Positions 38,230 through 47,633 of a stretch of DNA of 64,000 nt are shown piece by piece (within the stretch, counting starts at the first letter, position 1; each line of letters begins with the position of its first letter). The DNA is taken from positions 1 through 64,000 of the forward strand of contig JADYYK010000281.1 in NCBI GenBank assembly GCA_020853705.1. The letters run 5' to 3'. A model generated the notes under the pieces. It had not been told where the DNA came from. It saw only the letters and a program-made list of their open reading frames with translations, and ran no database searches. Position numbers and translations under genes: made by a program. Origin of the DNA: Deltaproteobacteria bacterium (lineage in GTDB: Bacteria; Myxococcota_A; Polyangia; Haliangiales; JADYYK01).

Positions 38230-39914
38230 ATGAGCGACACCAAGGCGATGCTGGGTCCGACGGAAGCAGGATCGAAACCAGCCCCGGTGGAGTGCCCCGC
38301 CTGCTCGACCCCGTGCGCCGCCACGCTCACGTTCTGCGGCAACTGTGGCGCGCGCATCGCCAGCCCGCTGCTCCGCGTGGGCAGCGTGGTGGGCTCGTAT
38401 CGGCTGGTCAGCTTGCTGGGCGAGGGCGGCATGGGGCTGGTCTACCTGGCCGAGCACACCCGCCTGGGTCGCAAGGTGGCGCTGAAGATGCTGCGCCCCG
38501 AGATGGCGCGCGACGTCGCGATGGTGCGCCGCTTCTTCGCCGAGGCCCGCGCGGTCAACAAGATCCTGCACCCCAACATCGTCGAGGTGACCGACTTCGT
38601 CGAGGACGCCCGCGGTGACAACTACATCATCATGGAGCTGCTCGCCGGCGTCAGCCTGGACAAGGTGATCGCCCAGGGCGTGCCGCCGCTGTCGCGCAGC
38701 CTGCCCATCGCCATCCAGATCGCGTCGGCCCTCGGTGCGGTGCACGACGCGGGCATCGTCCACCGCGATCTCAAGCCCGAGAACGTCTTCTTGCGCGAGC
38801 GCACCAACCAGCACGACGTCGTCACGCTGCTCGACTTCGGCATCGCCAAGCTGATGGACGGGGTCAACGGTGTACCGGTGTCGCGCACCGCGGCCGGGAT
38901 GATCGTGGGCACCCCGAGCTACATGTCGATCGAGCAGGCCGCCGGCAAGGACGTCAACCACCTGACCGACATCTACGCGTTCGGCGTGGTGCTGTACGAG
39001 ATGGTCACCGGGCGGCTGCCCTACAGGCCACCGGCTTCTTCGAGCTGGCCATGCAGCACTCCAGCGGCACGCCGGAGCCGCCGTCCGCGGTGCCCGGGCT
39101 GCCCCACCTGGTGCCGGCCACGCTGGAGGCGCTGATCCTCGAGTGTCTGGCCAAGGAGCGCGCCGACCGGCCGCAGTCGATGCGCGTGATCGAGGAGCGG
39201 CTGCGCGCCATCTCGGACGAGGACGTCATCGAGCTCGACGTCATGGAGATCCCGAGCGGACGCCACCAGGCCGCCACGCCATCTCCCGCCGTCACCGTCA
39301 CTCCTGCGTCGACCGACAGCACGCCGGTGCCGCTGGTCACCACGCCCACCTCGGGCCTCAGCAACTTCTCGGGCTCGACGGAGCGCATGCTGGCGGCGCC
39401 GCGGTCGCGGCGGCTGCTGTGGACCGGCGCGGGTGTGCTGGCGGTGGCGGCGGCGGGCGCCGTGCTGCTGTGGTCGCGCAGCGGCACCCACCGGCACGCG
39501 GTCCCGGCGCTGGTCAAGCCGCCGGCGCCGGCGACCGTCCAGATCTCGTTCGACTCCGACCCACCGGGCGCCGAGGTCTTCCGCAAGGGCGACTCCGCGC
39601 CGCTCGGCCAGACGCCGTTCACCCGGAGCTTCCCGGCCAGCGACGAGCGCTCGGGCTTCGTGTTCCAGCTGCGCGGGCATGGCAGCCTGGAGCGCGACGT
39701 CTCGCTGGCGCGCGACTCCAACCTGGCCGTCGTCCTCGCGCTCGCGCCGGAGCCCGCGCCCAGCGCGGTGCCCGCGGTCGCGACCGCGCCAGCGCCAGCG
39801 CCGCGGTCCAGCCGCGCCAAGGTTCGTGAGCGCACCAGCAAACCCGCGCGCGCGCCGAAGTCCGGTGCCGGGGGCCTCGACAAGGGCGGCGTGATTGACG
39901 CGTTCGGCGATTGA
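38230..39914 (+). pseudogene. Zinc-ribbon Ser/Thr kinase with PEGA C terminus, frameshifted at about 39026
   Basis: The first frame (38230-39135) gives a zinc ribbon CPACSTP...CGNCGARI, then a full-looking kinase core: GEGGMGLVYLA, VALKML, HRDLKPENVF, LLDFGIAKL, MSIEQA, and ends ...TGRLPYR. The expected continuation ATGFFELAMQHSSGTPEPPS is encoded in the adjacent frame from 39027 and runs to 39914, giving the last kinase helices, a transmembrane helix (LLWTGAGVLAVAAAGAVLLW) and a PEGA-like domain (VQISFDSDPPGAEVFRKGD). One extra G near 39026 would restore a 562-residue protein. This is a real single-base deletion or a sequencing error. The operon continues with TPR and ASH genes. The ribosome site AGGAGG fixes the ATG at 38230. 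Confidence 0.82.
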
Positions 39915-39930
39915 GCGGCAGGAGAGGCCC

Positions 39931-40590
39931 ATGACGACGACGCGATGGCGAGCAGCGTTGGCCTTCATCCTGGTGCTGGGAACCTCGGTGGCCACGGCGC
40001 GGGCCGACAAGGCCAGCGCCAAGGCCCGGGCCAAGCAGGCCGATGTGTTCTACAAGCTGGGGCAGTTCGAGCAGGCGCTGGCCGTCTACAGCGCGGCCTA
40101 CGAGGACTATCCGGCGGCCGGGCTGCTGTTCAACATCGGCCAGTGCCACAAGAACCTGAAGCACTGGGAGCGCGCCCGCTTTTTCTTCGAGGGCTACCTG
40201 CGCGAGCGCCCCGACACCGCCAACCGCGCCGTGGTCGAGGAGCTCATCGCCGAGGCCCGGCACCAGGAGGAGCTCGCGCTCGAGCGGGCCCGCGAGCTCG
40301 AGCGCGTGCGGCGCGCCGAGGCGGAGCGGCAAGAGGCCCGGGACCAGCGCGCAGCCGAGGAGTCCGCCCGCGCCAGGCTCCTCACCACGCCACCGCCGGT
40401 GCCCGCGACGGCCGCAGAGCAGGGCAAAAGCCCGCGCCCGCACGACCCGGGGCGCCGACGTCCGGTGTACAAGCGGTGGTGGTTCTGGGCCGGGGTGGGC
40501 GCGGTCGCCGTGGGCGCGACCGCCTTCGCGCTGGTGCGGTCGGACGGCAGCAACGAACCCGACACCCACTTCGGCACCCAGGGCTTCTGA
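39931..40590 (+). CDS. TPR protein with C-terminal transmembrane helix
   Basis: 219 residues from the ATG at 39931 (AGGAGAGGCCC ribosome site). Sec signal peptide (ending ARA), two TPR-like helix pairs (AKQADVFYKLGQFEQALAVY and PAAGLLFNIGQCHKNLKHWERA), a coiled Glu/Arg-rich helix (ERARELERVRRAEAERQEAR), then one transmembrane helix (WWFWAGVGAVAVGATAFALV) and a short tail. Typical of myxobacterial kinase-linked TPR proteins that also use PEGA domains. It lies between the kinase and the ASH lipoprotein; its TGA and the next ATG share a base (TGATG). Confidence 0.83.
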   Translation: MTTTRWRAALAFILVLGTSVATARADKASAKARAKQADVFYKLGQFEQALAVYSAAYEDYPAAGLLFNIGQCHKNLKHWERARFFFEGYLRERPDTANRAVVEELIAEARHQEELALERARELERVRRAEAERQEARDQRAAEESARARLLTTPPPVPATAAEQGKSPRPHDPGRRRPVYKRWWFWAGVGAVAVGATAFALVRSDGSNEPDTHFGTQGF

Positions 40591-43292
40591 TGAACGCGAT
40601 CGCAGCGACGCCACGCCCCGTCCGCGCCCCGCGCGCGACCGCACACCTCCTCGGCCGCAGCCTCGGCCTCGTGGTGGCGGCGGCGCTCGCCGTGATGGGC
40701 TGCGGCGGCAAGACCGGCACCTATGTGGTGGTCCGCGTCGAGGGCACGGTGCCCGGCACCATCGCCAGGATCGAGCTCGCGTTCACCTACCAGGGCAGCA
40801 CGCGCCAGCACAGCTTCGCCGAAGCCTCGGGCCCCGTCACGCTGCCCAGCGACGGCGCCTTCAAGATGACCGGTGTCGGCCCCATCATGGTCACGGCGCG
40901 CGCGCTGGACGGCGCTGGCGACGAGCTCGGAAGGGGCAGCGCCAGCGGCACCGTGCGTGCCGACGAGGTGGAGACGCTCACCATCACGCTGGGCGAGGCG
41001 GTCGACGGTGGGCTGCCCGACGGCGGCGGCTCCGACGGCGGGCTGCCCGACCTGGCCGTGCTGCCCGCGAGTCACGACTATGGCGTCGCCGCCACCGGGG
41101 CGCCGTCGCCCGCGTACGAGCTGGTGGTCAGCAACCCCGGTGTTGCCACGGCGGCGCCGCCGGTCGTCGTGCTGGCGGGGACCGATCGGCCCGACTTCGC
41201 GCTGACCGCCAACGGCTGCACCGGCGCGCTGCTGAGCGGGGCCAGCTGCAAGGTGTCGGTGGCGTTCTCACCGCTGACCCAGGGCCTCAAGAGCGCGCGG
41301 CTCGAGGTGCAGGCCGCGGGCGTGACCGCGACCGCCCAGCTGACCGGCGTCGCGGTGCCCCCGGCCAGTCTATCGCTCAGCCCGCTGCTGCACGACGCTG
41401 GTCGTGCCGTGGTGGGACAGAGCGGCAGCGTCGTCAGCTTCATGGTGCGCAACAACGGCGCCGTGCCCACCGGCGACCTGGTCGCCGCGCTGCAGGGCGA
41501 CGACGCGGCCCACTTCACGCTGGCGTCGCAGAGCTGCGGGGCGCCGCTGGGCCCGGGCGACGGCTGCACCGTGTCGGTCCGCTTCACGCCCACCGGGAGC
41601 CCCGGGCAGCGCACCGCGTCGCTGACCGTGACCGGCGCGCCAGGTGGCACCGGCGTGGCCGCGGTCACCGGGATGGCGATGGCGCCCGGCACGCTCACCG
41701 TCAAGCCCGAGACCTCCAACCTGGGCGCGCGCGGGGTTGGCCTGGCCAGCACCCCGCTGCTGTTCACCGTGACCAACACCGGCGCGCCGACCAGCCCGCT
41801 GGTGACGGCGCTGACCGGCACCAACCAGGCCGACTTCGCCATCCGCAACGCCGGCTGTCAGGGCGTGGCGCTGGGCAGCGAGCTGAGCTGCACCCTCGAG
41901 GTCGTCATGACCCCCTCGGCGGGCGGCACGCGCACCGCGTCGCTCACCGTGGCCAGCGCGTCGGGTGGGGCGGTGGCCGCGCTGAGCGGTGTCGGGCTGG
42001 CGCCGGCGGCGCTCGACCTCGAGCCCGCCAGCCACGACTTCGGCAGCCTACCGGTGGGCGCCACCGCGGCCCAGCTCTTCACCATCAGCAACACCGGCGG
42101 CATGCCCAGCCAGCCGGTGGTGATGGCGCTGAGCAACGGCGCCGCCGATCTGGCCATCGGCAACAGCACCTGTGGCGTGGCCCTGGCCGCGGGCGCGAGC
42201 TGCACCGTCAACCTGGTCTTCACCCCGCGCACTGCCGGAACCCGATCGGCGCAGCTGACGGCGACGGCGGCGTCCGCCTCGGCCACCGTCACGGTGTCGG
42301 GCGTCGGTGTGCCCGCCGGTGCCCTGGTGGCGATCCCGACCACGCGGACCTTCGCCGACACCCTGGTGGGGCAGCAGGGCGAGTCCTCGGTCATCACCAT
42401 CCGCAACGACGGCCAGGTCAGCAGCGGTGCGCTGGCGGTGCAGCTGACCGGCACCGGCGCCGCCGACTTCGACCTCGTCACCACGGACTGTGGCGCGCAG
42501 ACGCTGGCGGCCGGGGCGACCTGCATGCTGACGGTGCGCTTTCGCCCGCAGTCCGCCGGGCTGCATGCGACGTCGCTGCAGGTCGTCGCCTCACCCGGCG
42601 GCACCGCGATCGCGACCCTGAGCGGGCGCGGCCTGGCACCGGCGCGCCTGGAGCTGGTGCCGCCCTCCTACGACTATGGCAGCGTGGTCACCGGCCAGCA
42701 GAGCCCCGATGTCGCCTTCACGCTGGCCAACCTCGGTGACCTCCCGACCGACCAGGTCACGGTGCAGACCAGCGGCACCGACGCGGCCAGCTTCGTGGCC
42801 AGCGGCTGTGGCGGGCAGGTCATCGCGGCGCACGCGAGCTGCACCATCCAGGTGCGTTTCGTCGCGCAGGGCACCGGCCAGCGCACGGCGTCGCTGACGG
42901 CGAGCGCGACCATGGGCGGCACCGTGACGTCGTCGCTGACGGGCAGGGCAGGGGCGCCCGCGGTGCTGGTGGTGACGCCGCTGCAGCGCAACTTCGGCAG
43001 CGTCGCCACCGGGGCCGAGGCGACCGCACAGGTCCGGGTCCGCAACAGCGGCGAGCTGCCGACCGGACCGCTGTCGTTCAGCTTCGGCGGCGCTGAACCG
43101 GGCAGCTATGCGGTGGTGGTGCCCTCCGGCGCCGGGGAGTGCGCGGTCAACCAGGTCCTGGCCGGCGCCGAGGCGTGCAACCTCAAGCTGCGCTTCCGGC
43201 CCACCTCGGCCGGCGCCAAGGACGCCACCGTCACCGTGTCGGCGACCCCGGGGGGCAGCGTCCCGGTGTCCCTCAGCGGCACCGGCCAGTAG
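40590..43292 (+). CDS. ASH (choice-of-anchor D) repeat lipoprotein
   Basis: 900 residues. Lipoprotein signal near residue 38 (AALAVMGC). A beta-rich N-terminal domain resembles that of the lipoprotein at 11068 (VVVRVEGTVPGTIARIEL versus an equivalent IERGNAVGAITRIEV). Then about seven ASH repeats of roughly 105 residues (SHDYGVAATGAPSPAYELVVSN ... LSGASCKVSVAFSPLTQG). It lacks the InlB-like C-terminal repeats of its paralogue. Last gene of the kinase-TPR-ASH operon, coupled to the TPR gene. Probably surface-exposed and structural or adhesive. Confidence 0.87.
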   Translation: MNAIAATPRPVRAPRATAHLLGRSLGLVVAAALAVMGCGGKTGTYVVVRVEGTVPGTIARIELAFTYQGSTRQHSFAEASGPVTLPSDGAFKMTGVGPIMVTARALDGAGDELGRGSASGTVRADEVETLTITLGEAVDGGLPDGGGSDGGLPDLAVLPASHDYGVAATGAPSPAYELVVSNPGVATAAPPVVVLAGTDRPDFALTANGCTGALLSGASCKVSVAFSPLTQGLKSARLEVQAAGVTATAQLTGVAVPPASLSLSPLLHDAGRAVVGQSGSVVSFMVRNNGAVPTGDLVAALQGDDAAHFTLASQSCGAPLGPGDGCTVSVRFTPTGSPGQRTASLTVTGAPGGTGVAAVTGMAMAPGTLTVKPETSNLGARGVGLASTPLLFTVTNTGAPTSPLVTALTGTNQADFAIRNAGCQGVALGSELSCTLEVVMTPSAGGTRTASLTVASASGGAVAALSGVGLAPAALDLEPASHDFGSLPVGATAAQLFTISNTGGMPSQPVVMALSNGAADLAIGNSTCGVALAAGASCTVNLVFTPRTAGTRSAQLTATAASASATVTVSGVGVPAGALVAIPTTRTFADTLVGQQGESSVITIRNDGQVSSGALAVQLTGTGAADFDLVTTDCGAQTLAAGATCMLTVRFRPQSAGLHATSLQVVASPGGTAIATLSGRGLAPARLELVPPSYDYGSVVTGQQSPDVAFTLANLGDLPTDQVTVQTSGTDAASFVASGCGGQVIAAHASCTIQVRFVAQGTGQRTASLTASATMGGTVTSSLTGRAGAPAVLVVTPLQRNFGSVATGAEATAQVRVRNSGELPTGPLSFSFGGAEPGSYAVVVPSGAGECAVNQVLAGAEACNLKLRFRPTSAGAKDATVTVSATPGGSVPVSLSGTGQ

Positions 43293-43383
43293 TCCATCGA
43301 CTGAGGGTGTGCAGCCGGGCCGCGCCGCAACGCCCACGCAGCGCGGGTGGTCGAAGCCACGCGCCGGACTGTAGCCGGTCCAC

Positions 43384-43405
43384 GCTGCGGTCCATGGACC
43401 GCAGC
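43384..43405. repeat. 22-bp perfect palindrome
   Basis: The segment centred on CATG (half-site GCTGCGGTCCA) is its own reverse complement over all 22 bases. It lies in the 194-bp gap before the M11-like protease gene, 80 bases from its ATG. It could be an operator or a cruciform or terminator element for the upstream ASH gene. There is no T tract. Confidence 0.7.
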
Positions 43406-43486
43406 CGGCGGGCCAGCCGGCGCCATGCGCAAAGCGCTGGAAAGCTGTGCTGCGCGGCTGGCGCGGCCCTTGCTGACCGGGCGCAC

Positions 43487-46243
43487 ATGAAGGTCGCCAC
43501 CGCCGTCACCGCCGCCGCCGTCCTGCTCTGCCTGTCCACCTCCGCGCGGGCCGAGGCCTACTTCGTCTCGCAACCTGGCAACGATGGGCCGGGCACCCTG
43601 CGCTGGGCCATCGAGAGCAGCAACGCCCTCGCCGGGCCCCACGAGATCATCATCGGGGTGTCCGCGGTCACGCTGTCGAGCTGCCTGCCGCCGCTGCTGC
43701 GCTCCACCGAGCTACGCAAGTTCAGCAGCAACGAGGGCGCCGCCATCATCGACGTCAGCCTGGTGCCGGCCTCGGCCTACTGCTGGGGCCTCAGCCTGGG
43801 CGGCTACGGTCAATCGGGCGGCCAGACCTTCGTGGTCACCGGGGTCCACGTGCGCGGCGGCTGGGGCGGGATCTGGGTCCAGGATAACCACCTCACGCTG
43901 CGCGACTCGGTGGTCGAGACACGCAGCTTCGCGCCCGGCAGCTACGGCGGCGGCGCGCTCAACGCCTACCACAGCACGCTGGTGGTCGAGCGCAGCACCA
44001 TCAAGGCGGGCAGCGGCTACGTCGGCGCCGGGGTCGCCTTCGACGGCGGCGCGCTCAGCATCAGCGACTCCCGCGTGAGCGGCAACGTCGCCTACTGGGG
44101 CGGCGGCGTCTACGTGCGCACCAGCGCGGCGTCGAGCATCAGCCGCACCACCATCGACGGCAACCGCGCCGACCTGGGGGCCGGGATCTTCCACGAGCCG
44201 GCGGCGCCCGGCGCCACCCTGCTGCTCGAGAACGTCACGCTCAGCGGCAACCAGGCCGGCACCGCGGGCGGCGGCCTTCAGCACCAGGATCCGTTCGCGG
44301 GCGGCACTCCGGCGCAACCGCGCCTGCGCCTGCGCCACGTCACCGCGTACCTCAACCAGGCACCCACGGCGGCGGGGCTGCGCACGTCCAGCGGGAGCCT
44401 CGCGATCGACAACTCGATCCTGGGCGGCGACTGCGGCTTCCTCGGCGGCGCGGCGGCGACCGGCAGCAACAACCTGAGCAGCGGCGGCTGCGCCATCGCG
44501 GGCAGCGCCAACCTGGTCGCCAGCGACCTCCGCCTCGGCGCCCTGACACCGCGCGGCGCCGGCAGCTTGCCGCTGCACAGTCCGCTCTCGCACAGCCCGG
44601 CCCTGGGTCTCGGGCGCGCCTGCGCGTCGCTCGATGGCAACGGCTCCACCCGCTTGCTGGGACGCTGCGACGCCGGCGCGGTCGAGGACGAGACCCTGGG
44701 CGAGCAGCGCACCCTGGTTGTCACGCTGCAGTTCTCCGGCGCGCTGTGCCACCAGGGCGACTCGCCAGCGCGGAGCGCCGACCACCTCGCGCACCTCGAC
44801 GCCTTCATCAGCGAGAACTCGTACGGCAAGACCAGCGTCGTCGGCCAGGTCATCGGCCCCTTCGCGGTCGACGGCACCGGCTGCGATCCCGACAACGGCC
44901 TGTCGGGCTCGCAGCAGAACGCCCAGGCGCTGCTCGCCAAGGCGCTCACGCTGGCTCAGGGTCAGGTCGACCTGACGCAGTTCGAGCGCCTCATCATCGC
45001 GCACAACGCCACCCTGGGCTGCGCCTGTCCCGACAACAACCACGCCAGCTTCGGCTTCGTGGCGCCCAGCGCGGTCACGCCGGGCAGCCTGTACGAGCAG
45101 ACCGGCTTCCGGGGCTCGATCTTCTGGCAGCCCGATCTCGGCATCAACTACCACATCCTCTACCACGAGTTTGGCCACAACCTCGGCCTGGCCCACCTCG
45201 ATCCGCTGCTGTGTAACGACGCCCAGGGTGCGCGGGCTTCGCTGTCGTCGAGCTGCGTCTACGCCTCGAGCTGGGGCGATCCCAACCACACCATGAGCAA
45301 TCTCGTCCGCCCGGTGCACTACGCGGCGGCGCAGAAGTGGAAGCTGGGCTGGTTCGAACCCGGCCAGGCCCCCCTGGTGGGCTACGGCGAGTACGACCTC
45401 GAGCCGCTGTCGACGCCAGGCAACGGCCTCAAGGCGCTGCGCATCAGCACGCCCTACAGCTTCGGGGTGTTCGGGCTCGACTATGTGCTCGAGCTGCGCA
45501 AGCCCATCGGCCTCGACGCCCACGTGGGCGAGCCCACCTGGGGGCAGGTCCCGCTCGATGGCGTCTTCCTGTTCGCCGAGGGGCGCGTGGCCAGCGACCA
45601 GACCTTCTCCCTGGCGCCGCCGCCATTTCCGGCCGGTAGCGCGTTCCAGTCCGCGCCGCTCGCCGTCAACACGCCGCTGGGCGACGTCGGGGCGGGCGTC
45701 AGCATCCGTGTGCTGTCGGTCGGCGCAACCAGCGCGCGCGTGCGCATCTCGCCCTTCCTCCCCGATGGTCAGCCCTGCGCCCAGGCGGCCGACTGCGCCT
45801 CCGGCCAGTGCACCACGTCCTACGGCGATGGCGACGGCGACGGCTACGGTGTGGCGGCCAGCGCGCTCGCGACCTGCGGCCCGGCGCCGGCGGGTCGCGT
45901 CACGCTGAGCGGCGACTGCTGCGACGTCGACAGCCGCGCGCGCCCCGGGCAGACGCAGTTTTTCACCAGCACGACCGCCTGCGGCGGCTTCGACTTCGAC
46001 TGCAGCGGCGCCGCCACACAGCAGTTCCCGCCGCGCTCGACCGGCGGCTGCACCAGCACCGGCATGTGCTCGCTGCGCACCCGTCGCTGCAACGGCCCGT
46101 ACTGGACCACCGCCAACAGCGCCCCCGCCTGCGGCCTCGCCGCCAGCTGGCGCGACTGCTTCGTGCAGCCGGCATGCGCGCGCTCGAGCAACACCGAGTG
46201 CGGCCCCTACGCGACCCTGGCGGTCACCCAGGCCTGCCGCTAG
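43487..46243 (+). CDS. Secreted beta-helix/M11-like (gametolysin) metalloprotease fusion
   Basis: 918 residues. Signal peptide (ending ARA). Residues about 25-385 form a right-handed parallel beta-helix (repeats such as GGGVYVRTSAASSISRTTIDGNRADLGAGI). Residues about 405-720 are a zinc metalloprotease with HEFGHNLGLAH (His560, Glu561, His564, His570), preceded by FERLIIAHNATLGCAC and followed by GDPNHTMSN (Met-turn). This is the peptidase M11 (gametolysin) pattern. The C-terminal 160 residues are Cys-rich and contain a DGDGDGYG calcium-type loop. Probable extracellular enzyme acting on glycoprotein-rich matrices (inference). Confidence 0.85.
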   Translation: MKVATAVTAAAVLLCLSTSARAEAYFVSQPGNDGPGTLRWAIESSNALAGPHEIIIGVSAVTLSSCLPPLLRSTELRKFSSNEGAAIIDVSLVPASAYCWGLSLGGYGQSGGQTFVVTGVHVRGGWGGIWVQDNHLTLRDSVVETRSFAPGSYGGGALNAYHSTLVVERSTIKAGSGYVGAGVAFDGGALSISDSRVSGNVAYWGGGVYVRTSAASSISRTTIDGNRADLGAGIFHEPAAPGATLLLENVTLSGNQAGTAGGGLQHQDPFAGGTPAQPRLRLRHVTAYLNQAPTAAGLRTSSGSLAIDNSILGGDCGFLGGAAATGSNNLSSGGCAIAGSANLVASDLRLGALTPRGAGSLPLHSPLSHSPALGLGRACASLDGNGSTRLLGRCDAGAVEDETLGEQRTLVVTLQFSGALCHQGDSPARSADHLAHLDAFISENSYGKTSVVGQVIGPFAVDGTGCDPDNGLSGSQQNAQALLAKALTLAQGQVDLTQFERLIIAHNATLGCACPDNNHASFGFVAPSAVTPGSLYEQTGFRGSIFWQPDLGINYHILYHEFGHNLGLAHLDPLLCNDAQGARASLSSSCVYASSWGDPNHTMSNLVRPVHYAAAQKWKLGWFEPGQAPLVGYGEYDLEPLSTPGNGLKALRISTPYSFGVFGLDYVLELRKPIGLDAHVGEPTWGQVPLDGVFLFAEGRVASDQTFSLAPPPFPAGSAFQSAPLAVNTPLGDVGAGVSIRVLSVGATSARVRISPFLPDGQPCAQAADCASGQCTTSYGDGDGDGYGVAASALATCGPAPAGRVTLSGDCCDVDSRARPGQTQFFTSTTACGGFDFDCSGAATQQFPPRSTGGCTSTGMCSLRTRRCNGPYWTTANSAPACGLAASWRDCFVQPACARSSNTECGPYATLAVTQACR

Positions 46244-46371
46244 CCGCACCCACGCCACGCATCGTAAAGCTCGCGCTTACAGTGCTGCGTGGAAAATGAA
46301 GTCGCGTCCGAGGGCAGCGGCTCGTCGGCCGCTCCGTACCAGGCCCAATAGTCCAGCCTGGGAGGTCGGAG

Positions 46372-47607
46372 ATGGGGCGTGTCCTGCGGAACTGTGCGTT
46401 TCTCTGGGGGGTCGTGGCGGTATCGGGGTGCGGCGGCAGCACCAGCGGGGACGACGACGACGGCCCCGACAGCGGCGCCCTGACCGACGCAGCGACCAGC
46501 GTCGACGGTCAGGTCGACCCACCTGACGGCGCGGTCTCACCCGACGGCGCGGTCACCACGCCCGACAGCGGGCCGCCGCCGCTGCTGGCCGAGCTCGGCG
46601 ACGGCACCGTCACGCTGGCACACAACCACCCGTGCGCACCCGCGCTCGGCCTCGCCAGCGGCACCAGCGGCGCGCCGATGATCGTGCACACCACCATCGA
46701 GCAGGGCATCCGCGTCGCGCGCCTCAGCGGCAACACCTGGACGCCGGTCGGCGGGATCCTGAACGGCGTCGGCGAGAGCCCCAACGTCAACATCTGCCCG
46801 GCGCTGGTGGTCACGCCCGCCGGCGTGCCCTACGTCGCCTACGCGACCGACATGGCGAACACCGCACGCGTGCGCGTGCGCCGCTTCGTGGCCGGCAACT
46901 GGGAGGACGCCCTGGCGCTCGACGCCGCGCCCGGCCAGTTCGCGCCGGCCCTGGATCTCGACCTGGTGCCCGACCAGAACGGTCTGCCCGTCGTGGTCAT
47001 GGGCGAGTTCTCCAACAACACCTATCGCCTCACGGTGCGCACCCTGGTCGGCAACGCGTTCGTGCCCCTCGGCGGCACCTTCCTGACCCAGGTGTTCACG
47101 GTGCGCGCTGCGGTGCGCCCCGACGGCTCGGTGCTGGTGTTCAGCATGTCGAGCCCGACCCCAGGCCGCGTCCTCAAGGTCTCGGTCAACAGCGCCGGGA
47201 CCTGGAGCGAGCTCCCGGACGTCACCTCCGACGCGGTGCGCCAGCTGGTGCCCACCAACATCGACGTCACCGCGTCCAGCATCTTGCTGTCCTACTACAA
47301 GACCGGCCCCGGCGAGCTGCACACCGCGCGCTTCGACACCGGCAGCTGGACCGAGCTCAACCCCACCACCGACCAGGGCCAGGACACCAGCCTGGTGCTC
47401 ACCGGCGCGACCTCCTTCGTCCACGTCTTCGAGCTGCCCCCGACCCGCGTCGACGTCCGCCGACACAACGGCACCAGCTTCGCCGCGCCGGTCACCATCC
47501 CCATCGCCATGGCCAACGCGCACCTGGTCCGCGCCGGCAACGGCGACCTCTTGATGGGCTACGCCGCCAACGCCAGCGCCCACGCCGGCCGCCTCAACCC
47601 GCCATAG
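46372..47607 (+). CDS. Hypothetical beta-propeller-like lipoprotein
   Basis: 411 residues. GGGAGG ribosome site, lipoprotein signal (VVAVSGC) and an Asp-rich linker (DDDDGPDSGALTDAATSVDG). The mature part shows repeating short beta blades (APMIVHTTIEQGIRVARLSG, LPVVVMGEFSNNTYRLTVRT, GSVLVFSMSSPTPGRVLKVS) typical of a six- or seven-bladed propeller. No enzymatic motif. It follows the M11-like gene by 128 bases and converges with 47634. Confidence 0.75.
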   Translation: MGRVLRNCAFLWGVVAVSGCGGSTSGDDDDGPDSGALTDAATSVDGQVDPPDGAVSPDGAVTTPDSGPPPLLAELGDGTVTLAHNHPCAPALGLASGTSGAPMIVHTTIEQGIRVARLSGNTWTPVGGILNGVGESPNVNICPALVVTPAGVPYVAYATDMANTARVRVRRFVAGNWEDALALDAAPGQFAPALDLDLVPDQNGLPVVVMGEFSNNTYRLTVRTLVGNAFVPLGGTFLTQVFTVRAAVRPDGSVLVFSMSSPTPGRVLKVSVNSAGTWSELPDVTSDAVRQLVPTNIDVTASSILLSYYKTGPGELHTARFDTGSWTELNPTTDQGQDTSLVLTGATSFVHVFELPPTRVDVRRHNGTSFAAPVTIPIAMANAHLVRAGNGDLLMGYAANASAHAGRLNPP

Positions 47608-47633
47608 CCCACACCGCCGGCCCGGCGCCCCGC

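Noticed and set aside
39945..43292. Single 1115-codon frame joining the TPR region to the ASH lipoprotein
   Set aside because: The ATG at 40590 begins a lipoprotein with a clear signal. The earlier part is the TPR gene read in the wrong frame.
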